A stretch of DNA of 16,252 nt from an uncultured Clostridia bacterium (GTDB taxonomy: Bacteria; Bacillota; Clostridia; Oscillospirales; CAG-272): positions 1 to 16,252 of the forward strand of contig CALGCW010000266.1 in NCBI GenBank assembly GCA_937884385.1, given 5' to 3'. The notes below the pieces were generated by a model. That model was not told the origin of the DNA. It did not search any database and was given only the letters and a program-made list of their open reading frames with translations. The translations under genes were made by a program, and so were the position numbers. Each line of letters opens with the position of its first letter. Position 1 is the stretch's first letter. Below are positions 7,274 through 14,829 of this stretch, piece by piece.

Positions 7274-7287
7274 ACATATTACTATGT
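7274..7287. promoter_or_regulatory. Candidate operator dyad upstream of the operon promoter
   Basis: ACATA-N4-TATGT is a perfect inverted repeat just upstream of the plus-strand -35 box. ArsR-family repressors commonly bind A/T-rich dyads near their own promoters. A second dyad, TTAAC-N6-GTTAA at 7333-7348, falls just after the expected transcription start and would suit a repressor even better. Both are candidates by position only. Confidence 0.35.
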
Positions 7288-7292
7288 ACCTA

Positions 7293-7321
7293 TTGACTAA
7301 AGCAACAAAATATGGTAAAAT
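7293..7321 (+). promoter_or_regulatory. Sigma-A promoter of the TIR-MORN/RyR operon
   Basis: TTGACT at 7293-7298, a 17-base spacer, and TAAAAT at 7316-7321 preceded by TGG (extended -10). Transcription would start near 7328, giving a leader of about 115 bases before the regulator ATG. This is the only good promoter seen ahead of the four co-directional genes. Confidence 0.8.
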
Positions 7322-7332
7322 ACATTTAACAT

Positions 7333-7402
7333 TTAACCTAATTGTTAATTGACTCGCAAAAAGATGAGGACTCCTTTTTGATACCGCCTCCCCCTTTTGC
7401 GA
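7333..7402 (+). promoter_or_regulatory. Leader with operator-like dyad and alternative hairpins
   Basis: After the TTAAC-N6-GTTAA dyad (7333-7348), the segment at 7354-7363 (TCGCAAAAAG) can pair either with CTTTTTG at 7374-7380 or, over 9 bp with one bulge, with CTTTTGCGA at 7394-7402. Mutually exclusive pairings could mean attenuation. The stems are A/U-rich and no T-run terminator follows, so this is weak. Confidence 0.25.
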
Positions 7403-7443
7403 TGGCTCTCATAATGCTTTTTATCAAAATAAGAGGTGAAAGA

Positions 7444-7710
7444 ATGATACAACCAACGTTGCAAGCGCTCTGCGACCCAACGCGAAGGCAGATAGTAAGG
7501 CTGCTGATCAAGGGTCCTCGTACCGCAGGCGATATTTACGAAAAATTTGATATTTCTCCGCCCGCAATATCGCGCCATCTGGCAGTTTTGCGCGAGGCGA
7601 GGCTCGTTGAAGCAACACGGGACGGAAAATGCATCGTATATTCCTTGTGTCCCGACCCGCTTGAGGATCTTGAGCTTTGGCTCAAAGAAATACTTACCGA
7701 AAACCAATAG
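7444..7710 (+). CDS. ArsR/SdpR-like winged-helix transcriptional repressor
   Basis: This 88-aa DNA-binding protein begins MIQPTLQALCDPTRRQIVRLL, the classic ArsR opening. The helix-turn-helix is TAGDIYEKFDISPPAISRHL (recognition helix PPAISRHLAVLREA), followed by the wing VEATRDGKCIVYSL. No metal-binding cysteine cluster is seen, which fits the SdpR autorepressor group rather than metal sensors. The ATG at 7444 follows AGAGGTGAAAG. In-frame starts upstream (TTG 7342, ATG 7402) lack ribosome sites and would add a leader unlike the family. It is the first gene of a four-gene operon, 14 bases before the next, and probably represses the operon through dyads around the promoter. Confidence 0.85.
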   Translation: MIQPTLQALCDPTRRQIVRLLIKGPRTAGDIYEKFDISPPAISRHLAVLREARLVEATRDGKCIVYSLCPDPLEDLELWLKEILTENQ

Positions 7711-7724
7711 ATAGGAGAATAAAA

Positions 7725-8498
7725 ATGAAAAACAAAACGGCAAAAGAAACAGTAAAAGGCTATAAAATAAAATTCGCGCTTTTGTGCGTGCTTTACCTCT
7801 TCGCACTTGCGGCGTGTATATTCGTAATAACGATAAATTCCCTTGTTGGCATCATAGGCGTGGTAATTCTCGCGTCCACCTTCAGAGGTGCTTTTGACAA
7901 ATTGCACGAAAAGGAGCTTGAAAGCGTTCTCTACGAGGAGCTTGACCCCATAAAGCTCAGTGAACTGATAGAGCTTGGAATGTTCAAAAGATCCCTTCGC
8001 TTCAAAGCTCTCGCCGCGCTCTGCTCAGGCGATTACGAGCGCGTTTTCGCACTCATTGAGGAAAGCGAAAAAAAGGATCTCAACCCCATAGAAAAATGCA
8101 ACAACATTTACCGCAAGGGCGCGATCTACTTTGAACAGCACGATTACGAAAAGCTCGCCGAAGCTGTAAAAGAGTTCAACGCACTCAAAAGGGCAAACCG
8201 GAAGGTGGAGTACATCTTCAACAACTTCACCGTTTTTGAAAAATTCGACGCGGTCGTTGACGATGATTACGAATACGTAATCGCCGCTTGCGAGGCAGAT
8301 ATCTCCGAGCTTAATCCCAAGGTGCAGAACCATAAGATGACCAAGCTGAACGTAAGCTTCTACCGCGCGGTCGCGTTTTACGATACAGGCAGATATGACG
8401 AAGCAAGAGAAGCCTTTGAGGAGATAATCGAGTTCGCTCCCAAAATGCACAAAGCAACGCTTGCAAAGGAATATCTTGCAAAGATAAATGAAAAATAA
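7725..8498 (+). CDS. Two-TM protein with TPR-like cytoplasmic domain, function unknown
   Basis: I do not recognise this 257-aa protein as a named family. Residues about 17-35 and 38-52 are two closely spaced membrane segments forming a hairpin. The rest is soluble and helical. Helix pairs at about 95-115, 128-155 and 208-240 resemble tetratricopeptide repeats, the last best (AVAFYDTGRYDEAREAFEEI). It is highly charged and has no catalytic motif. The ATG at 7725 has AGGAGAA upstream; an in-frame TTG at 7677 would overlap the regulator and lacks support. It is second in the operon, so it may be a membrane-tethered scaffold or adaptor for the RyR and TIR proteins. That role is inference from position. 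Confidence 0.75.
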   Translation: MKNKTAKETVKGYKIKFALLCVLYLFALAACIFVITINSLVGIIGVVILASTFRGAFDKLHEKELESVLYEELDPIKLSELIELGMFKRSLRFKALAALCSGDYERVFALIEESEKKDLNPIEKCNNIYRKGAIYFEQHDYEKLAEAVKEFNALKRANRKVEYIFNNFTVFEKFDAVVDDDYEYVIAACEADISELNPKVQNHKMTKLNVSFYRAVAFYDTGRYDEAREAFEEIIEFAPKMHKATLAKEYLAKINEK

Positions 8499-8533
8499 CT
8501 TTTTATTACAAGGAACAAAAAAGGAGTAAGCCT

Positions 8534-10798
8534 ATGTCAGCAATAGTAAACGCTATCCAAACGGGTTATCCCGCCCTTACAGCCCTGATATTGACCGCCG
8601 CTTGCGCCATCTGGTGCTGGTTCTCGTCCAAGCGCAAAAAAGGAAGAATAGTGACACCGATAAACATACTTATTTTCGGTACATTCTGTTCTGCTACACT
8701 CTGCTTCTTCCCCGTCCTTTCTGACCTTATCAAGGCAGGAACGGGAAAGTCATCCTACAGCGAGGCGATCTTCAGCGCAATGCAGTTTGCCTTCCGCCTT
8801 TTTATACTTGACGGCGATATTATGTGGGTCGCAGACGCAGAAATCCCTCTTTTCGCAGACGCGGCAGTAAAGAATTTCTACGTTAATCTGAGCGCAGTTC
8901 TCTACTTCGTCGCCCCAATACTGACCTTCAGCTTTATAGCTTCAATGTTTATAAGCGTCTTTTCGCGCATTCTCTATTTCGTGCTCGGATATACGCATAC
9001 TCACATTTTCTCTGAGCTCAACGAGAAATCCCTCGCACTTGCAAAGAATATCAAAGGCAAGAGAAAAGCTATAAGATCACTTGAAAAAGATATAGCAAAG
9101 CAGGAAACGAGCCTTTCCTCAAGGGTGCGCGAGATCGAGAAGCTTCGCGCAGGACTTGGCGCAAGAGAGCTTGAATATAGCAGTCTCAAAGCAAACCTCG
9201 ATCAAAAGGTCAAAAAATACAACGACGGTTTTGCCGCCTTCAAAAAAGAATATCTTGCCTGTGACGGCAAATATTCCGATGCTATACTTGCAAAAAAGAA
9301 CGCCTTCAGCAAATGGAAGATCGATATAGACGCAGAAAAAAAGGTACTTAGTGCCCGCAAGGAGAATATCAACAACGATAAAAAGCTTGTTGAAGGCTTC
9401 GACCTTGATACACAAAGGCTCGCCCTTGATAAACTCCAACTTGAAAAGCTCAAGGCAGACCCCTTCCTCAAGGATCACCGGCACAATGCGGTCGTTTTCA
9501 CCGATATTGCAGCAAAGAAGCTTGAGGAACGCGACGATCTCATCGAAGAAGCTCGTGCAATAGGCGCGATCCTCTTTGAAAACGACATTGAGCTCGGAAA
9601 ATATAAACGCTTCGGTCTCTCTCCGAGAAAGCTTTCCTTCTATCTCATCTCCGACGATGAGGACAAAAAGCTCCGCCACGCAGAGCACATAATGAATCAC
9701 TACGATAAAGCCGACACCACACTCCGTATCTTCTCAAGCGACAAAAGAAGCGATCTCCTTATGGCATCGGGCATCGCAAGGAATATGAAAGCAATGAGAG
9801 TGAACGACGTCCAATCCCTCGTTTATCACAATCTTTACGAAAGCGGAAGATTTCTCTTTGACGGTGCAAGGGACAACGGCGGCGAAAAGGTGATCTCCGC
9901 AGTTATCGTAGGACTCGGACAGTACGGCAAGGAGATGCTTAAGGCTCTTAGCTGGTTCTGCCAGCTTGACGGCTATAAGCTTAAGATAAATGCCTTCGAC
10001 AGCGACAAAAATGCAGAAGAAAAGATGAAGTTCGAATGTCCCGAGCTGCTTGATCTCAAGTACAATGGTAAGCCCACAGAGGGCGAACCCTATTACGAAA
10101 TAAATATCCATTCAGACATCGACGCTACCACCGATAGCTTCAAAAAGAAGATTGAGCAGATAAGTGATGTCACCTATGCCTTTGTCTGCCTCGGAAGCGA
10201 CGAGCAGAATATCCGCACCGCTACCGACATTCGCGCGATATTTGAGGGTATGGACTTCCCCGACGGAAATAAGCCCGAGATCGAAACGGTCGTATACGAT
10301 TCACACCTTGCAAGAAAAATGGCAGTATCCAGAGATACCGCCGCACGCAAGCTTTCAAGGGGCGTTGTAAACTTTAAGAATCAACCCTATGATATAATAA
10401 TCACGGGTGACCTTGACAGCTTCTACTCCACCGACACGATATTCAACTCCAAAGCGGAAAAAGAAGGCCTTGCCATCCATATGAAATGGGGCGACGAGGC
10501 GACCTTCTGGCAATACGAATACAACTATAAATCTTCCATTGCAAAGGCTATACATCTCCACCTTCGCGAAGAGATGGGTATGCCCATAAAGCAATATGAC
10601 GACTTCGAGTGGTCGCTGCTCTCAACAGCTGTGCAAAGGGAGAACGCTGACCTTGAGCATAAGCGCTGGAACGCATATATGCGCGCAGAGGGCTATAGCT
10701 ACGCAGGCGATTGCAAGCCGAGAAACGATCTTGCGAAGCGCCACAATCTGCTCGTTTCCACAAAGAAGCTTCCCGAAAAAGAGCTTCAAAAGGACTAA
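8534..10798 (+). CDS. Membrane protein with coiled coil, TrkA_N-like Rossmann domain and C-terminal RyR domain
   Basis: This 754-aa protein has an unusual architecture. Membrane segments lie at about residues 14-30, 42-62 and 117-152, with a further hydrophobic helix at about 79-92. Residues about 160-350 are a long Lys/Glu-rich coiled coil. A Rossmann-type region follows: KLSFYLISDDEDKK at 366-379, then VIVGLGQYGKEMLKAL at 457-472 with the GxGxxG dinucleotide signature, and INAFDSD at 485-491, as in TrkA_N/RCK domains. The C-terminus (about 695-754) matches the ryanodine-receptor domain pattern: EHKRWNAYMRAEGYSY, then KRHNLLVSTKKLPEKELQKD. The start has AAGGAG. The layout resembles a nucleotide-gated channel or membrane effector. 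The TIR gene follows after 22 bases, suggesting joint action. Channel activity is not shown by sequence. Confidence 0.82.
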   Translation: MSAIVNAIQTGYPALTALILTAACAIWCWFSSKRKKGRIVTPINILIFGTFCSATLCFFPVLSDLIKAGTGKSSYSEAIFSAMQFAFRLFILDGDIMWVADAEIPLFADAAVKNFYVNLSAVLYFVAPILTFSFIASMFISVFSRILYFVLGYTHTHIFSELNEKSLALAKNIKGKRKAIRSLEKDIAKQETSLSSRVREIEKLRAGLGARELEYSSLKANLDQKVKKYNDGFAAFKKEYLACDGKYSDAILAKKNAFSKWKIDIDAEKKVLSARKENINNDKKLVEGFDLDTQRLALDKLQLEKLKADPFLKDHRHNAVVFTDIAAKKLEERDDLIEEARAIGAILFENDIELGKYKRFGLSPRKLSFYLISDDEDKKLRHAEHIMNHYDKADTTLRIFSSDKRSDLLMASGIARNMKAMRVNDVQSLVYHNLYESGRFLFDGARDNGGEKVISAVIVGLGQYGKEMLKALSWFCQLDGYKLKINAFDSDKNAEEKMKFECPELLDLKYNGKPTEGEPYYEINIHSDIDATTDSFKKKIEQISDVTYAFVCLGSDEQNIRTATDIRAIFEGMDFPDGNKPEIETVVYDSHLARKMAVSRDTAARKLSRGVVNFKNQPYDIIITGDLDSFYSTDTIFNSKAEKEGLAIHMKWGDEATFWQYEYNYKSSIAKAIHLHLREEMGMPIKQYDDFEWSLLSTAVQRENADLEHKRWNAYMRAEGYSYAGDCKPRNDLAKRHNLLVSTKKLPEKELQKD

Positions 10799-10820
10799 TT
10801 TTTCATAAAGGTACGAAAAA

Positions 10821-13031
10821 ATGGCAAAAATACGTTGTTATAAAGGCAAAGAGCCTTACATATTCATAAGCTACGCGCACAGAGACAGCGCCTCCGTCTA
10901 TCCCATTCTCGAAAGAATGAAAAACGACGGCTACCGCTTCTGGTACGACGACGGGATCGACCCCGGCAAGGAGTGGGACGATATGATAGCAGAGCAGATA
11001 TGCGACTGCGGATATCTCATCGCCTTCATCTCCAAAAACTCGCTTGCAAGCGAAAACTGCAAGGACGAGCTCAACTACGCGCGCGACCTGAACAAAAAGC
11101 GCCTGCTCGTATATCTTGAAAACGTCGAGCTCCCCCGCGGTATGGCAATGCGAATGAACAGGCTTCAATCCATACATAAATACGCATATTCGGTCGAAGA
11201 GGAGTTCTACGGTGTTCTCTACTCCGCAGACGGCATCTCCACTTGCCTTGGTGGACCTGAAATGCAGATAATGATCGAAAATACTGCCTCAAATGAGGAA
11301 AAAACAGTACAAAACGATGACGGAAGCATCTACCGCGGCAGCCTTAACGCACTCGGACTCTACCACGGCATCGGCGTGATGCGCTATCCCGACGGCGCGG
11401 TCTACGAGGGTCAGTGGAAAAACGGCAAGATCGAAGGCAGGGGCAAAATGCTCTACGCAAACGGAGATATCTACGAGGGCGAGTGGAAAAACAGCCTCTT
11501 GAACGGCGAGGGCGTATGCGAATACGCTAACGGCGATGTTTACGAGGGCAGCTGGGAAAGAGGAAAAAGAAAAGGCAGAGGTATATATCACTTCGCAAGC
11601 TCGGGTGCTGTTTATGATGGCAATTGGCATAACCATCAGATGGCGGGCTTTGGCACGATGCGTTATTCCGACGGCGCCGTTTTCGAAGGCGAATGGAAAA
11701 ACGATAAGATAAACGGCAAGGGCAGGATGCTCTACGCAAACGGCGACACCTACGAGGGCGAATGGAAGGATAGCACTATGCACGGCACGGGCACGTATAA
11801 CTATTCCAACGGCTCGACTTATGAGGGCAAGTGGGAAAACAACCTTATGCACGGCAAGGGCACCTATAGCTATTCCAACGGTGAGATCTACGAGGGCGAG
11901 TGGGAAAAAGCTGCAAGAAACGGACTCGGCACGTATCATTTTGCAAACGGCGACGTTTACACCGGAAATTGGATAAATAACAGCATGACAGGAAACGCAA
12001 AAATGGTCTACGCAAACGGTGACACCTATGAAGGCGGCTTCGTGGACGGTATAAGAAACGGCAATGGCACTTATACCTTCGCATCCGGCGAGATATATGT
12101 AGGAGACTTTGAAAACGGAACTTATTCCGGAAAGGGCACGCTGACCTTAACTAACGGAAATACCTACGAAGGCGAGATGCTAAACGGCAAAAAGCACGGA
12201 AAAGGCACGTTCCGCTTTGCCAGCGGTGAAACCTACGTAGGTGGATTTGCCAACGACACGTATTGCGGCACCGGAACGTACACCTTCTTAAGCGGCTCAG
12301 TTTACGAGGGTAGCTGGGAAAATGGCAAAAGAAACGGCTACGGCATAATACGTCACAAAAGCGGCGACTTTTACGAGGGCGAATGGACAAACGATAAAAT
12401 GGAAGGCACCGGCACCTATAAATACACAAACGGTTCCGTTTACCAAGGTGGCTGGAAAAATAACAAGAGAAGCGGCTACGGCACCTATCGATTCCCCAGC
12501 GGCGAATTCTACGAGGGCGATTTCCTGGACGGAATGTACCACGGCAAAGGTAAGCTTACCTTCGCAAGCGGAAACGTCTATGAGGGCGAGTGGCGAAATG
12601 ATGAAAAGAACGGCAAGGGCATTTTCCGCTTTGCTGACGGCGAATACTACGACGGTGAATTTGTCAACGATAAATACGATGGCTACGGAGAATACCATTT
12701 CATAAGCGGCAGCATATATCGCGGTGAATGGCACAATGACCAAAGGAACGGCTTGGGCACGATGCTCTGGTCCGACGGAGACGTCTACCAAGGTAATTGG
12801 AAGGACGCCGAAAGAAGCGGCTACGGAACTATGCGCTACGCAGGTGGAGACGTCTACGAGGGCGAATGGGCAAACGATGTCAAGCACGGCTACGGAAAGT
12901 ACACCTTCTCCGCAAGCGGAAACGTCTATGAGGGCGAGTGGGTCGACGACGAAAGACACGGCGCGGGCACCGTCTACCAAAAGAACGGCAAGACCGTCAA
13001 AGGCACCTGGTACAAGGGCAAAAAGCTTTAA
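10821..13031 (+). CDS. TIR domain fused to about 24 MORN repeats
   Basis: This 736-aa protein begins with a bacterial TIR domain (about residues 10-135): the first strand and loop PYIFISYAHRD, then YRFWYDDGIDPGKEW, YLIAFISKNSLASENCKDEL, and KRLLVYLENVELP. Glu83 in CKDEL is the candidate catalytic residue of TIR NADases. A linker (about 136-166) leads to 24 full 23-aa MORN repeats plus a partial one (167-736), typical unit YEGEWKNGKxxGxGxxxYAN. No signal peptide or TM segment is seen. MORN arrays mediate protein or lipid contacts and could dock the enzyme on the membrane or on its partners. It is the last gene of the operon. NADase activity is inferred from the family; many TIRs are only scaffolds. 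Confidence 0.9.
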   Translation: MAKIRCYKGKEPYIFISYAHRDSASVYPILERMKNDGYRFWYDDGIDPGKEWDDMIAEQICDCGYLIAFISKNSLASENCKDELNYARDLNKKRLLVYLENVELPRGMAMRMNRLQSIHKYAYSVEEEFYGVLYSADGISTCLGGPEMQIMIENTASNEEKTVQNDDGSIYRGSLNALGLYHGIGVMRYPDGAVYEGQWKNGKIEGRGKMLYANGDIYEGEWKNSLLNGEGVCEYANGDVYEGSWERGKRKGRGIYHFASSGAVYDGNWHNHQMAGFGTMRYSDGAVFEGEWKNDKINGKGRMLYANGDTYEGEWKDSTMHGTGTYNYSNGSTYEGKWENNLMHGKGTYSYSNGEIYEGEWEKAARNGLGTYHFANGDVYTGNWINNSMTGNAKMVYANGDTYEGGFVDGIRNGNGTYTFASGEIYVGDFENGTYSGKGTLTLTNGNTYEGEMLNGKKHGKGTFRFASGETYVGGFANDTYCGTGTYTFLSGSVYEGSWENGKRNGYGIIRHKSGDFYEGEWTNDKMEGTGTYKYTNGSVYQGGWKNNKRSGYGTYRFPSGEFYEGDFLDGMYHGKGKLTFASGNVYEGEWRNDEKNGKGIFRFADGEYYDGEFVNDKYDGYGEYHFISGSIYRGEWHNDQRNGLGTMLWSDGDVYQGNWKDAERSGYGTMRYAGGDVYEGEWANDVKHGYGKYTFSASGNVYEGEWVDDERHGAGTVYQKNGKTVKGTWYKGKKL
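11319..13031 (+). repeat. 69-bp tandem repeat array encoding MORN repeats
   Basis: The coding DNA repeats with a 69-base period, one MORN unit each, with occasional one-codon expansions in linkers. Units are diverged at third positions, so the array is old or has been diversified rather than freshly amplified. Recurrent blocks such as TACGAGGGCGA recur along it and could allow unit gain or loss by recombination. Confidence 0.85.
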
Positions 13032-13427
13032 TACTAAAAAAGGGAGCTATATGGGTGATACTCTTAGCGGAGAATTTGAAAGCTCTACTAAGTGCGAGCA
13101 TCGCACATGACCGGTCAATGCAAATATGGGCTAAGCCCAAACCCTTATACAAACAGAAAGAGAGCAAGAGTACAAGGAGAAAATCCTTATATTCTTGCTC
13201 TGTTTGTTTGCTGTGAATGAATTGATGCTAACGCATCATGAATTGGCTTCGCCATGAATTCTCGCTTCGCTCCATGAATTGAATTGCAACCAATATGCCG
13301 TTAGGCACAATTCATGCCGCAGGCAATTCACGAAAGCTTGTCTTTCAATTCACGCAACCGCGAGGTTGCAATTCATTGCGTGATACTCTGTTAAGAGTAT
13401 CACGCATACAGCTCCCTTTTCAGTATT
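13030..13427. mobile_element. MITE-like nonautonomous element with 42-bp terminal inverted repeats and a hairpin chain
   Basis: Arms at 13030-13072 and 13386-13427 are imperfect inverted repeats sharing AATACT, an A run, and GGGAGCTRTATGSGTGATACTCTTA, with one indel and a few mismatches. Between them lies a chain of short hairpins: GTGCGA/TCGCAC (13092-13106), the palindrome TGACCGGTCA, TGGGC/GCCCA, a long stem at about 13150-13207, GATGC/GCATC, TGGC/GCCA, TGCC/GGCA, GCC/GGC, GAAAG/CTTTC, GCAACC/GGTTGC, and finally a perfect 12-bp stem at the right end (GCGTGATACTCT). From 13215 on the hairpins are separated by ATGAATT or AATTCA spacers. Each arm carries a ribosome site and ATG reading inward (mini-ORFs of 19 and 20 codons). 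No transposase gene. It overlaps the stop codon of the TIR-MORN gene and ends 10 bases before the GH32 stop. Confidence 0.7.
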
Positions 13428-13436
13428 GAATTTGTA

Positions 13437-14798
13437 TTACGCCTTTAAAACAACGTCAGCTCTTTCATAGTGACAGCTCTCTGCTTTCACGCAAAGCTCA
13501 AATCCGTCTGCTCCCTCGGGGGGATAGATCGTAGATGACATTACTCTTCCGTCTTCAAAAATCTCAACGGAAAAATCATCCATAACAACGGTCAAGGTGA
13601 CGTCCTTCTTGCCCGAGAAGGGCATACGGCGAATACCGTTAAGCGAATCCTCATCCTTTTCCGCGCCGACGATGGCTTCACCCGCTTTAGAGCGATCGAA
13701 TACCCATTTTCCGTCGCAAAGCGTGAGCTTGGTGTAATTATCTCCGCCACAACGCAGCTTCATTTCAAAGGTTTCAAGTCCTGTCGCCTTCACGGTGATA
13801 ACGCCTCTTGTCAATCTGTCAGTGACCTTGTCACCGTCAAGACTCTTGAGTGCTTTTCCGCAATTAATATCGGGTTCCTGATAAAGTCTTCCCTCTTTGA
13901 TACAAGCTTTTCTTGCACAGGTAAGCATACCCGCAAAGCCGTACTTTGCGGAGGGCACGTTTCTGTCCCACATATTAAGCCAACCCATAAGAGTGGGGTT
14001 GTATGCAAAGGTCTGCGGAGCATAAAAGTCAAAGCCGTAATCAACGATACCGCGCTTTTCTTCATTGAAGCATCCCGTGGAATAATCGATCCTTCCGACC
14101 GCCCAGCGGCAGGAATGGATATTGAGATGTTCTCCATCCTCTTTTTCTTGGAACTGCTCGCAGAAGAGCAGATATCCAAGCTCTTCGCTATAATCGGGGC
14201 ATTCTATCATCGTGCCAACAGAATCCTCTCCGTAAATATCGTTAACGAACTCCCATTTGAACAGATCCTCTGACTTATAAAGCAGGATTCTGCCTCTTCC
14301 GTCGATCTTTCTTGCCGCAACGAGGCAAAAGAAGCATCCGTCGTGTAGCCACACCTTGGGGTCGCGAAAATCGTTGGGCGCATACCCCTCGGGCAAAAGC
14401 TCTTCTCCGATCACCACGCCGTGCTTTTTGAAATTAATGCCGTCAGTGCTTTCTGCAAGACATTGGATTTGTCTGACGCTTTCACCGCCTTGATTTTCGA
14501 TAAAGCCGGTGTAAATAAGCCAAAGCTTTCCATCATGTACTATCGCAGTACCCGAAAAGCAACCGTCCTTGTCGAAGTCCTCTCCGGGCACAAGCGCCAC
14601 GGGAAGGTATCTCCAATTGGTCAGATCATCGCTGACAACGTGTCCCCAATGCATGGGGCCCCAGTTTGTATCGTAGGGATGATACTGATAAAACGCGTGA
14701 TATTGATTTTCGAAAAAGATTAGTCCGTTGGGGTCATTTATCCAACCCACCTCACCCGTTACGTGAAAGGCGGGTTCTTTAGTTTTGGTAATAGTCAT
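13437..14798 (-). CDS. GH32 beta-fructofuranosidase (sucrose-6-phosphate hydrolase / fructan hydrolase type)
   Basis: This 453-aa glycoside hydrolase family 32 enzyme cleaves terminal fructose from sucrose, sucrose phosphate or short fructans. All three catalytic blocks are present: WINDPNG (nucleophile Asp22), FRDPK with the transition-state Asp146, and IEC with the acid/base Glu199. HWGHVVSDDLTNW and FSGTA are further family blocks. A five-bladed propeller would cover about residues 10-320, followed by a beta-sandwich. There is no signal peptide, so it acts in the cytoplasm on imported sugar. It follows the partial modular gene after 77 bases on the same strand, consistent with a fructan unit. 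Sucrose versus fructan preference cannot be told from sequence. Confidence 0.93.
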   Translation of the reverse strand: MTITKTKEPAFHVTGEVGWINDPNGLIFFENQYHAFYQYHPYDTNWGPMHWGHVVSDDLTNWRYLPVALVPGEDFDKDGCFSGTAIVHDGKLWLIYTGFIENQGGESVRQIQCLAESTDGINFKKHGVVIGEELLPEGYAPNDFRDPKVWLHDGCFFCLVAARKIDGRGRILLYKSEDLFKWEFVNDIYGEDSVGTMIECPDYSEELGYLLFCEQFQEKEDGEHLNIHSCRWAVGRIDYSTGCFNEEKRGIVDYGFDFYAPQTFAYNPTLMGWLNMWDRNVPSAKYGFAGMLTCARKACIKEGRLYQEPDINCGKALKSLDGDKVTDRLTRGVITVKATGLETFEMKLRCGGDNYTKLTLCDGKWVFDRSKAGEAIVGAEKDEDSLNGIRRMPFSGKKDVTLTVVMDDFSVEIFEDGRVMSSTIYPPEGADGFELCVKAESCHYERADVVLKA

Positions 14799-14829
14799 AT
14801 AAATTGGTCTCTCGATTTTTTGTGGTATA

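Noticed and set aside
7342..7443. N-terminal extension of the ArsR-like protein from TTG 7342 or ATG 7402
   Set aside because: No ribosome site precedes either, the added residues are unlike the family, and ATG 7444 has a good site at correct spacing.
11289..12980. Long open frames on the minus strand across the MORN array
   Set aside because: They mirror the 69-base repeat of the plus-strand gene: with a period divisible by three, any stop-free frame in one unit stays open in all units. The composition is not protein-like and no ribosome sites fit.
7444..13031. Thoeris, CBASS or retron defence system
   Set aside because: A TIR protein is present, but there is no SLOG/SIR2 ThsA partner, no CD-NTase and no reverse transcriptase. 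The gene set matches none of these.
13092..13410. CRISPR array or plain terminator cluster
   Set aside because: The linkers are about 7 bases and the variable parts are self-complementary hairpins, not spacers. Terminal inverted repeats enclose the whole block, which fits an element better.
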